Assembly (NCBI GenBank): GCA_016715885.1
Contig: JADJXL010000003.1
Coordinates: 124,001 to 188,000, forward strand
DNA length: 64,000 bases
Direction: 5' to 3'
From: Polyangiaceae bacterium
GTDB taxonomy: Bacteria; Myxococcota_A; Polyangia; Polyangiales; Polyangiaceae
Below, one piece after another: positions 16,256-24,944 of the stretch. The position numbers were made by a program, and so were the translations under genes. The notes beneath the pieces are model-generated. The model was not told where the DNA came from. It made no database searches and saw only the letters and a list, made by a program, of their open reading frames with translations. Within the stretch, counting starts at the first letter, position 1; every line of letters starts with the position of its first letter.

Positions 16256-19200
16256 TCAGACGCGGGCGGTCGATGCATTTCGGCGACGACGCAGCCTAGC
16301 GAGAAGCGCTCCCAGACTGAAGAGGAGTGCCGAGCCTGTCGGGGCGCTGCTGGACGATGTCGTAGAGCAATCGCAACCGCCGCCGCTCGTCACGATGCGG
16401 CCGCCAGCGCCGCCAGCACCGGCCATTCCGCCGTCACCCGCGGAACCACCAGCGCCCGCCATTCCACCGGCACCGGCCATACCGCCAGCACCGGCCATAC
16501 CGCCAGCACCGGCCATACCGCCAGCACCGGCCATACCGCCGGCACCCGCCATACCACCGGCACCGGCCATACCACCGGCACCGGCCATTCCACCGGCGCC
16601 CGCCATACCACCGGCGCCCGCCATTCCACCGGCGCCCGCCATTCCACCGGCGCCCGCCATTCCACCGGCGCCCGCCATTCCACCGGCACCGGCCATACCG
16701 CCAGCGCCACCCGTGCCGGTCATGCAAGTACCGGATTGACATGTGCCATTGGGGCACGGCGTCCCATCGGGTTTTACCGGGTACACGCAGAACCCGAGCA
16801 TTGGGTCGCACGCGCCCGCGTCATGGCATTCGTCCGGCATGGCGCACGTAATGGTGTTCGTTCCCGTGCATGTGCCATCTACACACGCATCCATGAGCGT
16901 GCAGAGATCGTTATCGTTGCACGGTGTGCCCTCGGCAGCCTGGGGATTGCTGCACATGCCCGTCGCCGGATCGCACGTGCCCGCAACATGACATTGATCC
17001 GATGCCGTACACGTTACGGAGTTTGCCCCAGTGCACATACCTGCTATGCACGAATCCATCTGGGTGCATGCGTCGTTGTCGCTGCACGGCGTGCCCTCTG
17101 GAGCTTCCGGATTGCTGCACGCGCCCGTCGCAGGATCGCATGTGCCCGCAACGTGACACGCATCCGACGCCGTACACGTCACCGGGCTTGCCCCGGTACA
17201 CGCGCCCGCTTGGCATGTATCCATTTGCGTGCACGCATTGCCGTCATTGCACGACGTTCCATTCGGCGCGGTTGGATTGCTGCACGCGCCCGTCGCAGGA
17301 TCGCACGTGCCCGCAACGTGACACGCATCCGACGCCGTACACGTCACCGGGTTTGCCCCGGTACACGCGCCCGCTTGGCACGTATCCATTTGCGTGCACG
17401 CATTGCCGTCATTGCACGACGTTCCATTCGGCGCAGTTGGATTGCTGCACGCGCCCGTCGCAGGATCACACGTGCCCGCTACGTGACACTCATCCGACGC
17501 CGTACACGTCACCGGGCTTGCCCCGGTACACGCGCCCACTTGGCACGTATCCATTTGCGTGCACGCATTGCCGTCATTGCAAGACGTTCCATTCGGCGCG
17601 GTCGGATTGCTGCACGCGCCCGTCGCAGGATCGCATGTGCCTGCAACGTGACACTCATCCGACGCCGCACACGTCACCGGGTTTGCCCCGGTACACGTGC
17701 CCACTTGGCACGTATCCATTTGCGTGCACGCATTGCCGTCATTGCACGATGTTCCATTCGGCGCGGTCGGATTGCTGCACGCGCCCGTCGCAGGATCGCA
17801 CGTGCCCGCAACGTGACACGCATCCGACGCCGTACACGTCACCGGGTTTGCCCCGGTACACGCGCCCGCTTGGCACGTATCCATTTGCGTGCACGCATTG
17901 CCGTCATCGCACGACGTTCCATTCGATACGTTCGCTACGACGCAGTTGCCCGTACCAGGATCGCACGAATCGTTCGTGCACGGATTGTTGTCGTCGCACA
18001 TCACACCATCGCACAATGAACATCCGAGCGGGTCGGTCGTTATGGTGTGGAACGGAACGTTCGTAATTCCGTTCACATTGACTGTATCGATGAACCAACC
18101 CTGCGTGCCCGCCGTTCGGACGACGTTGTCCGTTCCAATGCGGAAACGAATCCTTATCGTTTGCCCAGTAAACTGCGTCCCGAGATTCAACGTCACCGTG
18201 TTCGTATTCGGCCATGCAGCATTGCGACGCGAATACGCTGGTCGGCCTGCAAGCGGATTGCCCGTACCGTTCTGAAGCGTCCCCGAATATCCAGGTGCTG
18301 CGCCAAGATTGGCAACGTCCGTCCATGTCATGCCGTTGTTGTTCGACACTTCGACGACGCCGCCATCATAATACCTGAGCGGCGGATTCGTGTAATCGAA
18401 ATCGAATGCATGGGCAAACGTAATCGTCAGGTTGCCCGAGCCCACCGTCAAATTCGGCGATTCGAGCGCCGTATCGGATATGGTCGTGTGGTTGGCCCCT
18501 TGGTATCGATAATCGAGCGTCGTTTGACGCACCCGCGACCATAACGTCGTCGCCAATGTCTCGTATCCAGCCGCGCCCCATTCGGTCCACGTTCCGAGCG
18601 GACTCTCGAACTCCTCTATCGTCGAGCTATTCAGCACATTATCGAAATTCATCTGCGCGGTCGCAGTTCCGTTCACCGTCGTGGTGCACGCAGACGCGTT
18701 CGTCGCCGTAATCGCGAAATCGGCATCCGTAATCGCCGTCGTGCCCGCCGCGAGCGCCACCGGCACGCTGGCCACCCCCGTCGCGCCCGGTGCAATGCTC
18801 GGAATGATCACCGAATTGCCACCCGGAAACGTCACCGCCCCGGTGCTCGACGTCACGGTCACGTTCGTATTCAGCAAATAGCCCATTCCCGAATTGAAAA
18901 CCGACACGTTGACCGTGCCGCTTTCATCGGTATCCACCACGCCGTCATTGTCGCAACCAGTCGTCTCCGTAACGGTTGTTTCAGCAAGTTGCATGATGCC
19001 CGAGTTGTCGAAATCCTCGACGACGCCCGAGCCAGTCGTGGAATTCGCCGGCGGAGATACCGCACACGTGCCAGCCCCGCGCGCCGCGAAACCATCGGCC
19101 AAAAGTATCGCATCATTGATGTCGGCCGCGCGAGCTGCCGCCAAAATGCCGTCCCGTTGCTGCGTGAACGTCGGGTTGTTCGGCGTAAGTTTCATACCGC

Positions 19201-21568
19201 CGACGATGTAATCGGCCATCCGCCGTTTCGCTTCGGCAAACGTATGACCACCGTTGAGAATGAGCTGCGTATACGCCTGAAACACCATCACAGCCCACAC
19301 TTCGCCCGAGTTATGCACTTCCCAGTTGTTGGGCCACGAAGGATTTTGCGGTCCCGCAGGCAGCGCTACCCCATCCGTCACGTGTTTGAACGTGAGCCCA
19401 TTTTTCGAAAAATCACGCGTGTACGGGAATCGCCGAATTCCGAAATAGGCACCATCGCCAAACGCATCCGATGCATAAATCGCCGCAGCAAACGTGCCCG
19501 ATGTAACATCGTCACCGTCGCGCAGCGTCATGTGCAGCGCAACGAAATCACCCCACCCCTCACCCTCGCCACCGCATTGACTGCATTGATACTGATTGGG
19601 GCTCACGCCACAAATGATCGTCGGGCAATTCGTCACGAGCCTTCGGTGAAGATAATGCCCCCATTCGTGCGCCACGATTTGATTATCGAGCGTCCCGTCG
19701 CGATTGACCTTTTGAGGATTCGCCGACATCGTCACCGTCAGCGTCTGATTCAGCATCTCGGCCTTCAGCAGATCGCCATCCGCTTGAGAAATCCCGAGCG
19801 ATCCAATCGTAACGCCCGTCGTATTGACATCGTCCCCCATCGCAGGCAATCCCGCGGCGACGTTGTTCGCTATGAGCACACCGACGGCGCCCGCCTGCTG
19901 CGCCACGAGCACCTTGGATTCGAACGTACACGTACCACGATTGACGAGTACGATTTTGCCCGACACGTTGTTCGTAATCGCTTCGCATGCATCGTTGACG
20001 TCGGGGCCCGTGCCATCATCGCCAAGAATCAACTGCGCCGTGGTTGTAAATGGATTCGGGCCGAATGCGGCAACCTGATTGCCCATTGAAACATTGAGCG
20101 GCTGAACCGTGAGGTTGCCCTTGATCGCACCCGTAAAGACGTACATTTGCATTCGCGGCGACGCCCCGTCCGCCGGCGTGCTCATGTTCGCATTGTCCGT
20201 GCCGCTGTAATCCTGCGCCTCCGCAAGGAGCACGTCGTTCCCAGCTCCGCCGCGACCGAAATTGTTGGTCTGAGCATTGCCCGCGGCCTCGTTGAACCCA
20301 GAATCATAAAAATAATCGTGCAGCCAGTTGTTTAGGTAAAACAACGACGTCACCGATCCCTTGATCTGGTTTTGCGAAGAATTCGGTGCAAGCGCCGTGT
20401 CGTACGTATAATCGAACGTGTTCGCGCTCGTCGTGTTCGCTCGAATGTCGCCCGCGGTAAAACCATTCTGCGCATTGAGATCCGCATACGCATCGACGTT
20501 GTTCCCTTGCGTCTGTGTCGCATTCGACGCAAGCCACGGATCAGCAACATTGAGCGGATTCGTATTGAATCCCTCCATCGATATCATCGTCGGCAAAATG
20601 AACGGCGGCACCGCCCCCGTCGGCGCACCCGCCGGATGCGGCGTCCAATCCGCAATCGGACCATCGAGCGGCGTGTTTGGCGCGGTCGTATCAGCCCACA
20701 CCCTGTAGTTGAACGCCACATCCTGCGTCAGATGATCCCGCTCGAGAAGCTCACCCGTCTCCGCAGACACCACATAACCCCAGAGATCCGCGCTCGTCGA
20801 ACCCACCTTCGCCAGATCGAGCTCGAGGTAGTACGCCGGCACGAGGCGTTCCGGCATCGCGTAAAACACCTTCTTCACGCGCGCCGCGTTCGCAAACACG
20901 AGCCCTTGCCTCTTCGTCTCGGCCGTCTCTTTGAGCTCAAAATACTTGTAGCCGTTCTGCTCACGGCCCGTATCCAACAAGTCCGACCCCTGGATCCGGA
21001 TATCGGTATGCGCAACGAAAGCACTCGCTACCGCCTGATCGTGCGCCACCGTAAACGATCGCTTCGCGCCGCCTTTCGCCGTCGAAATTGCATCCGCATG
21101 CAGGTTGCCACCCACCGCGATCACATCGCCCTGCCGATCGAGCAGCACCTTCATCTCGTTCTGCCAAACGTCGATGCCATCGACCCTCTGCGCGAGCACG
21201 ACGATGATTCCCCCGCGGCCCGAATCGTCCACACGCCGCACGTACATCGTGTCGATCGCAGGCCCGGACAAACCGTAGAGACCCATGTTCTGGAGAGCGA
21301 AATCTCGGGCGATACGCTCTGCTGGTTGCGTCATCGTGCGCGAAGAAAAACGCGCGGCTTCCGGCGGCGTCACCCATAAAAACGTGGGCACTCCACGCTT
21401 TTCATCGATCGAAGCGACCCTCCCTACGGGCGAATCGACGCGCGGCGAAACATTCGGCAGCGGCGCTGCATCCATTGCCTTGTGAATGTTCTCGTGCGGC
21501 CCAGCGTGAGCGCTACCTGCTCCGAACAGCGCGAGGGTGAGCGGCAAAAAACGTATGTGACGCTTCAT
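16256..21568 (-). CDS. secreted M36-family metalloprotease with Cys-rich repeats and MYXO-CTERM tail
   Basis: About 1770 residues. In order: signal peptide; fungalysin-type propeptide (about residues 30-280); M36 catalytic region with zinc motif HEWGH (about 632-636) and downstream GEGWGDF ligand (about 670); a PA domain inserted before the HExxH; beta-rich domains (about 870-1180); seven Cys-rich repeats of 55 residues; about fifteen GGMAGA units; and a C-terminal Cys, hydrophobic helix and Arg cluster (LARLRRRR). The last three match the MYXO-CTERM sorting signal, which anchors proteins for processing at the surface. The predicted role is extracellular protein digestion. ATG 21568 is chosen; GTG 21571 has a better-spaced GGAG. 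No partner gene overlaps it. Confidence 0.92.
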   Translation of the reverse strand: MKRHIRFLPLTLALFGAGSAHAGPHENIHKAMDAAPLPNVSPRVDSPVGRVASIDEKRGVPTFLWVTPPEAARFSSRTMTQPAERIARDFALQNMGLYGLSGPAIDTMYVRRVDDSGRGGIIVVLAQRVDGIDVWQNEMKVLLDRQGDVIAVGGNLHADAISTAKGGAKRSFTVAHDQAVASAFVAHTDIRIQGSDLLDTGREQNGYKYFELKETAETKRQGLVFANAARVKKVFYAMPERLVPAYYLELDLAKVGSTSADLWGYVVSAETGELLERDHLTQDVAFNYRVWADTTAPNTPLDGPIADWTPHPAGAPTGAVPPFILPTMISMEGFNTNPLNVADPWLASNATQTQGNNVDAYADLNAQNGFTAGDIRANTTSANTFDYTYDTALAPNSSQNQIKGSVTSLFYLNNWLHDYFYDSGFNEAAGNAQTNNFGRGGAGNDVLLAEAQDYSGTDNANMSTPADGASPRMQMYVFTGAIKGNLTVQPLNVSMGNQVAAFGPNPFTTTAQLILGDDGTGPDVNDACEAITNNVSGKIVLVNRGTCTFESKVLVAQQAGAVGVLIANNVAAGLPAMGDDVNTTGVTIGSLGISQADGDLLKAEMLNQTLTVTMSANPQKVNRDGTLDNQIVAHEWGHYLHRRLVTNCPTIICGVSPNQYQCSQCGGEGEGWGDFVALHMTLRDGDDVTSGTFAAAIYASDAFGDGAYFGIRRFPYTRDFSKNGLTFKHVTDGVALPAGPQNPSWPNNWEVHNSGEVWAVMVFQAYTQLILNGGHTFAEAKRRMADYIVGGMKLTPNNPTFTQQRDGILAAARAADINDAILLADGFAARGAGTCAVSPPANSTTGSGVVEDFDNSGIMQLAETTVTETTGCDNDGVVDTDESGTVNVSVFNSGMGYLLNTNVTVTSSTGAVTFPGGNSVIIPSIAPGATGVASVPVALAAGTTAITDADFAITATNASACTTTVNGTATAQMNFDNVLNSSTIEEFESPLGTWTEWGAAGYETLATTLWSRVRQTTLDYRYQGANHTTISDTALESPNLTVGSGNLTITFAHAFDFDYTNPPLRYYDGGVVEVSNNNGMTWTDVANLGAAPGYSGTLQNGTGNPLAGRPAYSRRNAAWPNTNTVTLNLGTQFTGQTIRIRFRIGTDNVVRTAGTQGWFIDTVNVNGITNVPFHTITTDPLGCSLCDGVMCDDNNPCTNDSCDPGTGNCVVANVSNGTSCDDGNACTQMDTCQAGACTGANPVTCTASDACHVAGTCDPATGACSNPTAPNGTSCNDGNACTQMDTCQVGTCTGANPVTCAASDECHVAGTCDPATGACSNPTAPNGTSCNDGNACTQMDTCQVGACTGASPVTCTASDECHVAGTCDPATGACSNPTAPNGTSCNDGNACTQMDTCQAGACTGANPVTCTASDACHVAGTCDPATGACSNPTAPNGTSCNDGNACTQMDTCQAGACTGASPVTCTASDACHVAGTCDPATGACSNPEAPEGTPCSDNDACTQMDSCIAGMCTGANSVTCTASDQCHVAGTCDPATGMCSNPQAAEGTPCNDNDLCTLMDACVDGTCTGTNTITCAMPDECHDAGACDPMLGFCVYPVKPDGTPCPNGTCQSGTCMTGTGGAGGMAGAGGMAGAGGMAGAGGMAGAGGMAGAGGMAGAGGMAGAGGMAGAGGMAGAGGMAGAGGMAGAGGMAGAGGMAGAGGMAGAGGSAGDGGMAGAGGAGGRIVTSGGGCDCSTTSSSSAPTGSALLFSLGALLARLRRRRNASTARV
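16465..16715. repeat. 18-bp tandem repeat encoding GGMAGA
   Basis: About fourteen copies of an 18-bp unit with small substitutions (GCC/GCG and ACC changes) encode a Gly/Ala/Met linker on the minus strand. The repeat leaves long open frames on the opposite strand. It is a candidate for copy-number variation by slippage. Confidence 0.85.
16770..17925. repeat. seven 165-bp tandem repeats encoding Cys-rich modules
   Basis: Seven head-to-tail units of 165 bp encode 55-residue modules with ten conserved Cys each (pattern CNDGNACTQMDTC...). Units 1-5 from the protein N-terminal side are nearly identical at the DNA level, while the last two have diverged. This indicates recent expansion from one end or gene-conversion homogenisation. 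Confidence 0.85.
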
Positions 21569-21769
21569 CACGTGCAATGACTCCAGACGAACGAGTTTGT
21601 CCTGCAGATACGGGCAAAGTCCGCAAGCACGAATCGGACGAGACTAACGGAAACGCCTGAAATTCGTACACCATTTTTGCGAAGACCAACCGGAACTGTC
21701 CGTCAGGTTTTTGACGCATCGCGCGAGCGACCAGGCATCAGACATCCACGGTAATATTTCGATGGGAAT

Positions 21770-23491
21770 TCACCGCTCCGAATCGACCACGCCTGCATCG
21801 TACACGTCGACGATGATTTCCTCGGTAGCGTCGTCTGCTGCGATGGGGAGCTTGACGAGCAATGCGTCATAACGACGCCGCAGGTCCATTCGATCGGGCG
21901 CCGCAATGATGGCGCGCCGCTGCATCCGCACTGCTCCCTCCAAATCGCCCTGCGCCGCGATGACGTGCGCGAGATCGTCGAGAGCGCTCGCGTGATTCGG
22001 CTCGACCGACAAAGCAGCTTCGTACGCATTGCGCGCTTCGGCAAATTGGCCTCGGACTTCGTGAATCTTGCCAATACCCACCCACGCCGAAGCCGTCGGC
22101 CACAATTCGATGCTACGCCTGTAGCGAACGAGCGCGGCATCGTACTCGCCGCGGTTCTTATGAATTTTTGCAATGGCTTGATGAATGCGCGGGCCATCAC
22201 GCCCAATCATCGTCAGCCGCCGTGCCGCCATTTCGAGACGCGCGAGATCGCCTTTGGCCACCGAATGGCGTCGACCCACTTCCTGCTCCCATGCCGCAAT
22301 GATCCAAGACGCGACCGCAATCGTTCCGACCGATGCAAGCAGCACGCGCCCGAAGGACAAACCCACGCGCGACGATTTTTCATTCGCCGGAGGAGTTTGC
22401 TCGTCGACCAATGCTTCCCTCACCGGAGCATCTCGAAGTTTCCAAATGACTCCATCGAGCAAAAAGTGATGCAAGTTCACGGCGGCCGCGACGACCATAT
22501 CGAGCCCCGATTCGTGGGGCATCCGCGTGAGGCCCCCTTTGACCGAAGCGAGCACTGGAAAAACCCACAGCGCCGCACCGGCAAACACCGCAAACGAGAA
22601 ATATCGCGCAATCGACCGATACGTCGTATCGGTCCGTCCCGACGCACGCGCAAAATGAAGCGATATCCACAAATATTGAACACTGTGAGCAATCGCTACC
22701 CAGATGAATGCGAGCGCCACGGGCCCCATTGGCCCAACCCATTCCGGGACAAACTGCCCCAGCGCGACGGGCAGGACGAACCACACGCTTTGACTTGCAA
22801 GAAGCGCCAAAATCGGCGCACGTGCGCCAGAGGGCGTTCGTTTGAACACCAGTACCAAACACGCAATCGTGACGACGAGGTATGCAGCTCCGAACGCAAC
22901 GACCAAAACGTTCGACAAAGCATCGGGAATTCCGAGAGGCGCGAATCGTACGGCATCTCGGGCCGATGGCGCGGCATACAAGGGATCATTGACCGACGCC
23001 GAAGACCCCCGGTGGATGTTGACGAATACGAGCAAAAACGACAGGACGAACGAGCTTTTGACGAGCAGCCGAAACGTGGGGCTGACTTCCGCGCGCGCTC
23101 GACGCAGAAACATCATCACGAGGCCAAAATTTTGCGCCGCGTAATGCCACGGACTCCACGTCAGGTACAGCGTGACGAGCGCCGTTGCACCTTTTCCGGA
23201 TACGAGCGTTCCGACGAACGCGCCCCACACGAGCAAACCAAACAGAAGTGAATATCGTCCGTACCGCTTGCGCGCCGCGGGCGTCGAATACACTCGTTCC
23301 AGCGTCGCGCCATAATGCGGTAGTCCCGTGACGAGAATGACGAACGGCAGCCATCCGTGAATGCGATCCATGCCGAGCCCCAACGCGGCAAGGACCACCA
23401 CGAGCAGGGCATAACCAATCCCGCAGCCAAAGAGAAGATCGACGGCTGGCCCGAAAAGCCACGGTCTATTGGCACCTACGGGCGAAGACAT
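21770..23491 (-). CDS. polytopic membrane protein with C-terminal TPR domain
   Basis: 573 residues. About eight to ten hydrophobic helices span residues 10-370 (for example LLFGCGIGYALLVVVLAALG and FVLSFLLVFVNI), with His-containing loops HYGATLERVY and HHFLLDGVIW. The C-terminal ~180 residues carry TPR-like repeats (YDAALVRYRRSIELWP, FAEARNAYEAALSVEPNHA). The family is not recognised. The multiple-His loops within membrane segments could bind metal or haem, but that is speculative. It lies 45 bp downstream of the AlkD-like gene on the same strand, so it may be co-transcribed. Confidence 0.85.
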   Translation of the reverse strand: MSSPVGANRPWLFGPAVDLLFGCGIGYALLVVVLAALGLGMDRIHGWLPFVILVTGLPHYGATLERVYSTPAARKRYGRYSLLFGLLVWGAFVGTLVSGKGATALVTLYLTWSPWHYAAQNFGLVMMFLRRARAEVSPTFRLLVKSSFVLSFLLVFVNIHRGSSASVNDPLYAAPSARDAVRFAPLGIPDALSNVLVVAFGAAYLVVTIACLVLVFKRTPSGARAPILALLASQSVWFVLPVALGQFVPEWVGPMGPVALAFIWVAIAHSVQYLWISLHFARASGRTDTTYRSIARYFSFAVFAGAALWVFPVLASVKGGLTRMPHESGLDMVVAAAVNLHHFLLDGVIWKLRDAPVREALVDEQTPPANEKSSRVGLSFGRVLLASVGTIAVASWIIAAWEQEVGRRHSVAKGDLARLEMAARRLTMIGRDGPRIHQAIAKIHKNRGEYDAALVRYRRSIELWPTASAWVGIGKIHEVRGQFAEARNAYEAALSVEPNHASALDDLAHVIAAQGDLEGAVRMQRRAIIAAPDRMDLRRRYDALLVKLPIAADDATEEIIVDVYDAGVVDSER

Positions 23492-23536
23492 GACATGACG
23501 CTCACGAGACGACGAAAAGCGAACATTGGCAGGGCG

Positions 23537-24694
23537 TCAAGCGCTCGCGCGTTTCGCCTTTACAGGACGCGGTTTGCTCACGGCAGGCGCCGCGACGTCG
23601 AATGAACCAAGTGGCAAGTCGGTCGCTCCGATGCGTACGTCGATGCGATATGTGCCAGGGTAATGCTTTCGAATCGTTCGATCCACGAGTGATACCTTGG
23701 CCTCGAGCCTAGCACGCCCCTTTGCCTCGAGCTCGATACGTCGCAATTTCCAAACTTTCGATCTCGTCTTACCCGATGCACCAGGGTGATGAACGATGTA
23801 ATCGACGAGGAGATTTTGGTTTTTCGTCGCTTCGGAGACGACATCGAATGCGAATCGAACGACCGACCCGAGCTGTGCTCGCGAGGGCTCGATGTTCACG
23901 CCTTCGATGCGCACTTTGGGGCGAGCGGCTCCGCCAAGAAGCGTAATGGCTCCGGGAAAGCCACGTTTTACGAGCCAGCGGAGCGCATGCTGAATGATCC
24001 ATTTTCGCTCGGGCGTTGCATCGACGCTCCACCGCTTGCATACGTCCACCACGAGATCCGGATGATCTTTTGCAATGTCATTCAGGTTGTTCGCGACCGA
24101 TCGCCGCACGTAAAGCGCGGGATCGTCACGCAAGAGCTCGAGCAATTCGAGCACGGGAGCGGGATTTGCAATGAATGCCGGAAGCCTCACGGCCCACGGC
24201 AAACGCGGCCGAGTGCCTTCGGAAACGAGCCGCCGAACATGTTCGCTCTCGTCGTTCGCAAAGCTTCGCAGGACCTTCAGTGTTCGGTCTGCATCACGAA
24301 GGATGAAATATCGAATGGAGAATTCCGCGGAAAACCTTTGCGTGAGCGCGTGCTGGGCGCGCATGGACGCATCGAAGTGTTCGAGTCCCCATCTGGCGAC
24401 GAAGGTGACGTGCGGCAAATAAAAGAAACCTGCCATCGCACTGTCTTCACGCGTCGTTGGCACGTCGAGCGAGCGCAACAAAATGTCGACCGCTTGCTCG
24501 TAATCATTGGGAAGCGTCTTCGCGAGCGCATCGGCGACGTGTTTGCCGCGGTCGAGGAGCTCGAGCTTCGACAATCCGACCATCGATTGAGCGACGAACT
24601 TTTCCGTCGGAAAATCCGAATGAACAGCGGCGATCGTGTTTGCAATACGACGTACGAGTCGTTCGTCGAAAAAATCTTTCAGCGGTGCAGCCAT
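23537..24694 (-). CDS. AlkD-like DNA alkylation repair protein (HEAT-repeat)
   Basis: 385 residues from the ATG at 24694 (MAAPLKDFFD); an open frame continues upstream but lacks family features. The first ~250 residues are all-helical, with HEAT-like repeats typical of the AlkC/AlkD DNA glycosylase superfamily: FFDERLVRRIANTIAAV, NESEHVRRLVSEGTRPRLPW-type loops and DDPALYVRRSVANNLNDIAK. A ~110-residue C-terminal extension is predicted beta-rich, with a basic stretch (SKVWKLRRIELEAKGRAR). The likely role is excision of alkylated bases without flipping. It is divergent from the large kinase gene. Confidence 0.82.
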   Translation of the reverse strand: MAAPLKDFFDERLVRRIANTIAAVHSDFPTEKFVAQSMVGLSKLELLDRGKHVADALAKTLPNDYEQAVDILLRSLDVPTTREDSAMAGFFYLPHVTFVARWGLEHFDASMRAQHALTQRFSAEFSIRYFILRDADRTLKVLRSFANDESEHVRRLVSEGTRPRLPWAVRLPAFIANPAPVLELLELLRDDPALYVRRSVANNLNDIAKDHPDLVVDVCKRWSVDATPERKWIIQHALRWLVKRGFPGAITLLGGAARPKVRIEGVNIEPSRAQLGSVVRFAFDVVSEATKNQNLLVDYIVHHPGASGKTRSKVWKLRRIELEAKGRARLEAKVSLVDRTIRKHYPGTYRIDVRIGATDLPLGSFDVAAPAVSKPRPVKAKRASA

Positions 24695-24944
24695 GACGCA
24701 CCACTGCACAGCCAACAACGCTGCGTCCACTGAAATATGCATTTGCGGTGGCGCAGCTTCATGGCGCGACCCCACGACATGGGCGAAAACGCCACGCTTG
24801 CTTGGACGAACCGCTACGATCGTCAACGCGGACGTTTCGTCACCTGAACGCGTCGCGGCAGCGCCAGCGCTGTGGGCGAGCTTCGGAACGCTCGGAATTT
24901 CCCCCATCGCTGGCACTTTTCACGTACTCTGGGAATCGGTGCCG

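Noticed and set aside
16430..17925. CRISPR-like repeated DNA
   Set aside because: The repeats are in-frame tandem coding repeats without unique spacers; not a CRISPR array.
16253..18019. 588-codon open frame on the plus strand, rich in Thr/Ala/His/Arg
   Set aside because: It is the reverse of the tandem repeats in the M36 protease gene; the repeat composition removes stop codons on the opposite strand. No start signal or domain.
16924..18066. 380-codon plus-strand frame with repeating CTRPSQDRTCPQRDTH units
   Set aside because: Also a reflection of the 165-bp repeats of the M36 protease gene in another frame.
24911..24925. sigma-54-like TGGCAC box upstream of the large kinase gene
   Set aside because: The expected TTGC element at the -12 position is absent.
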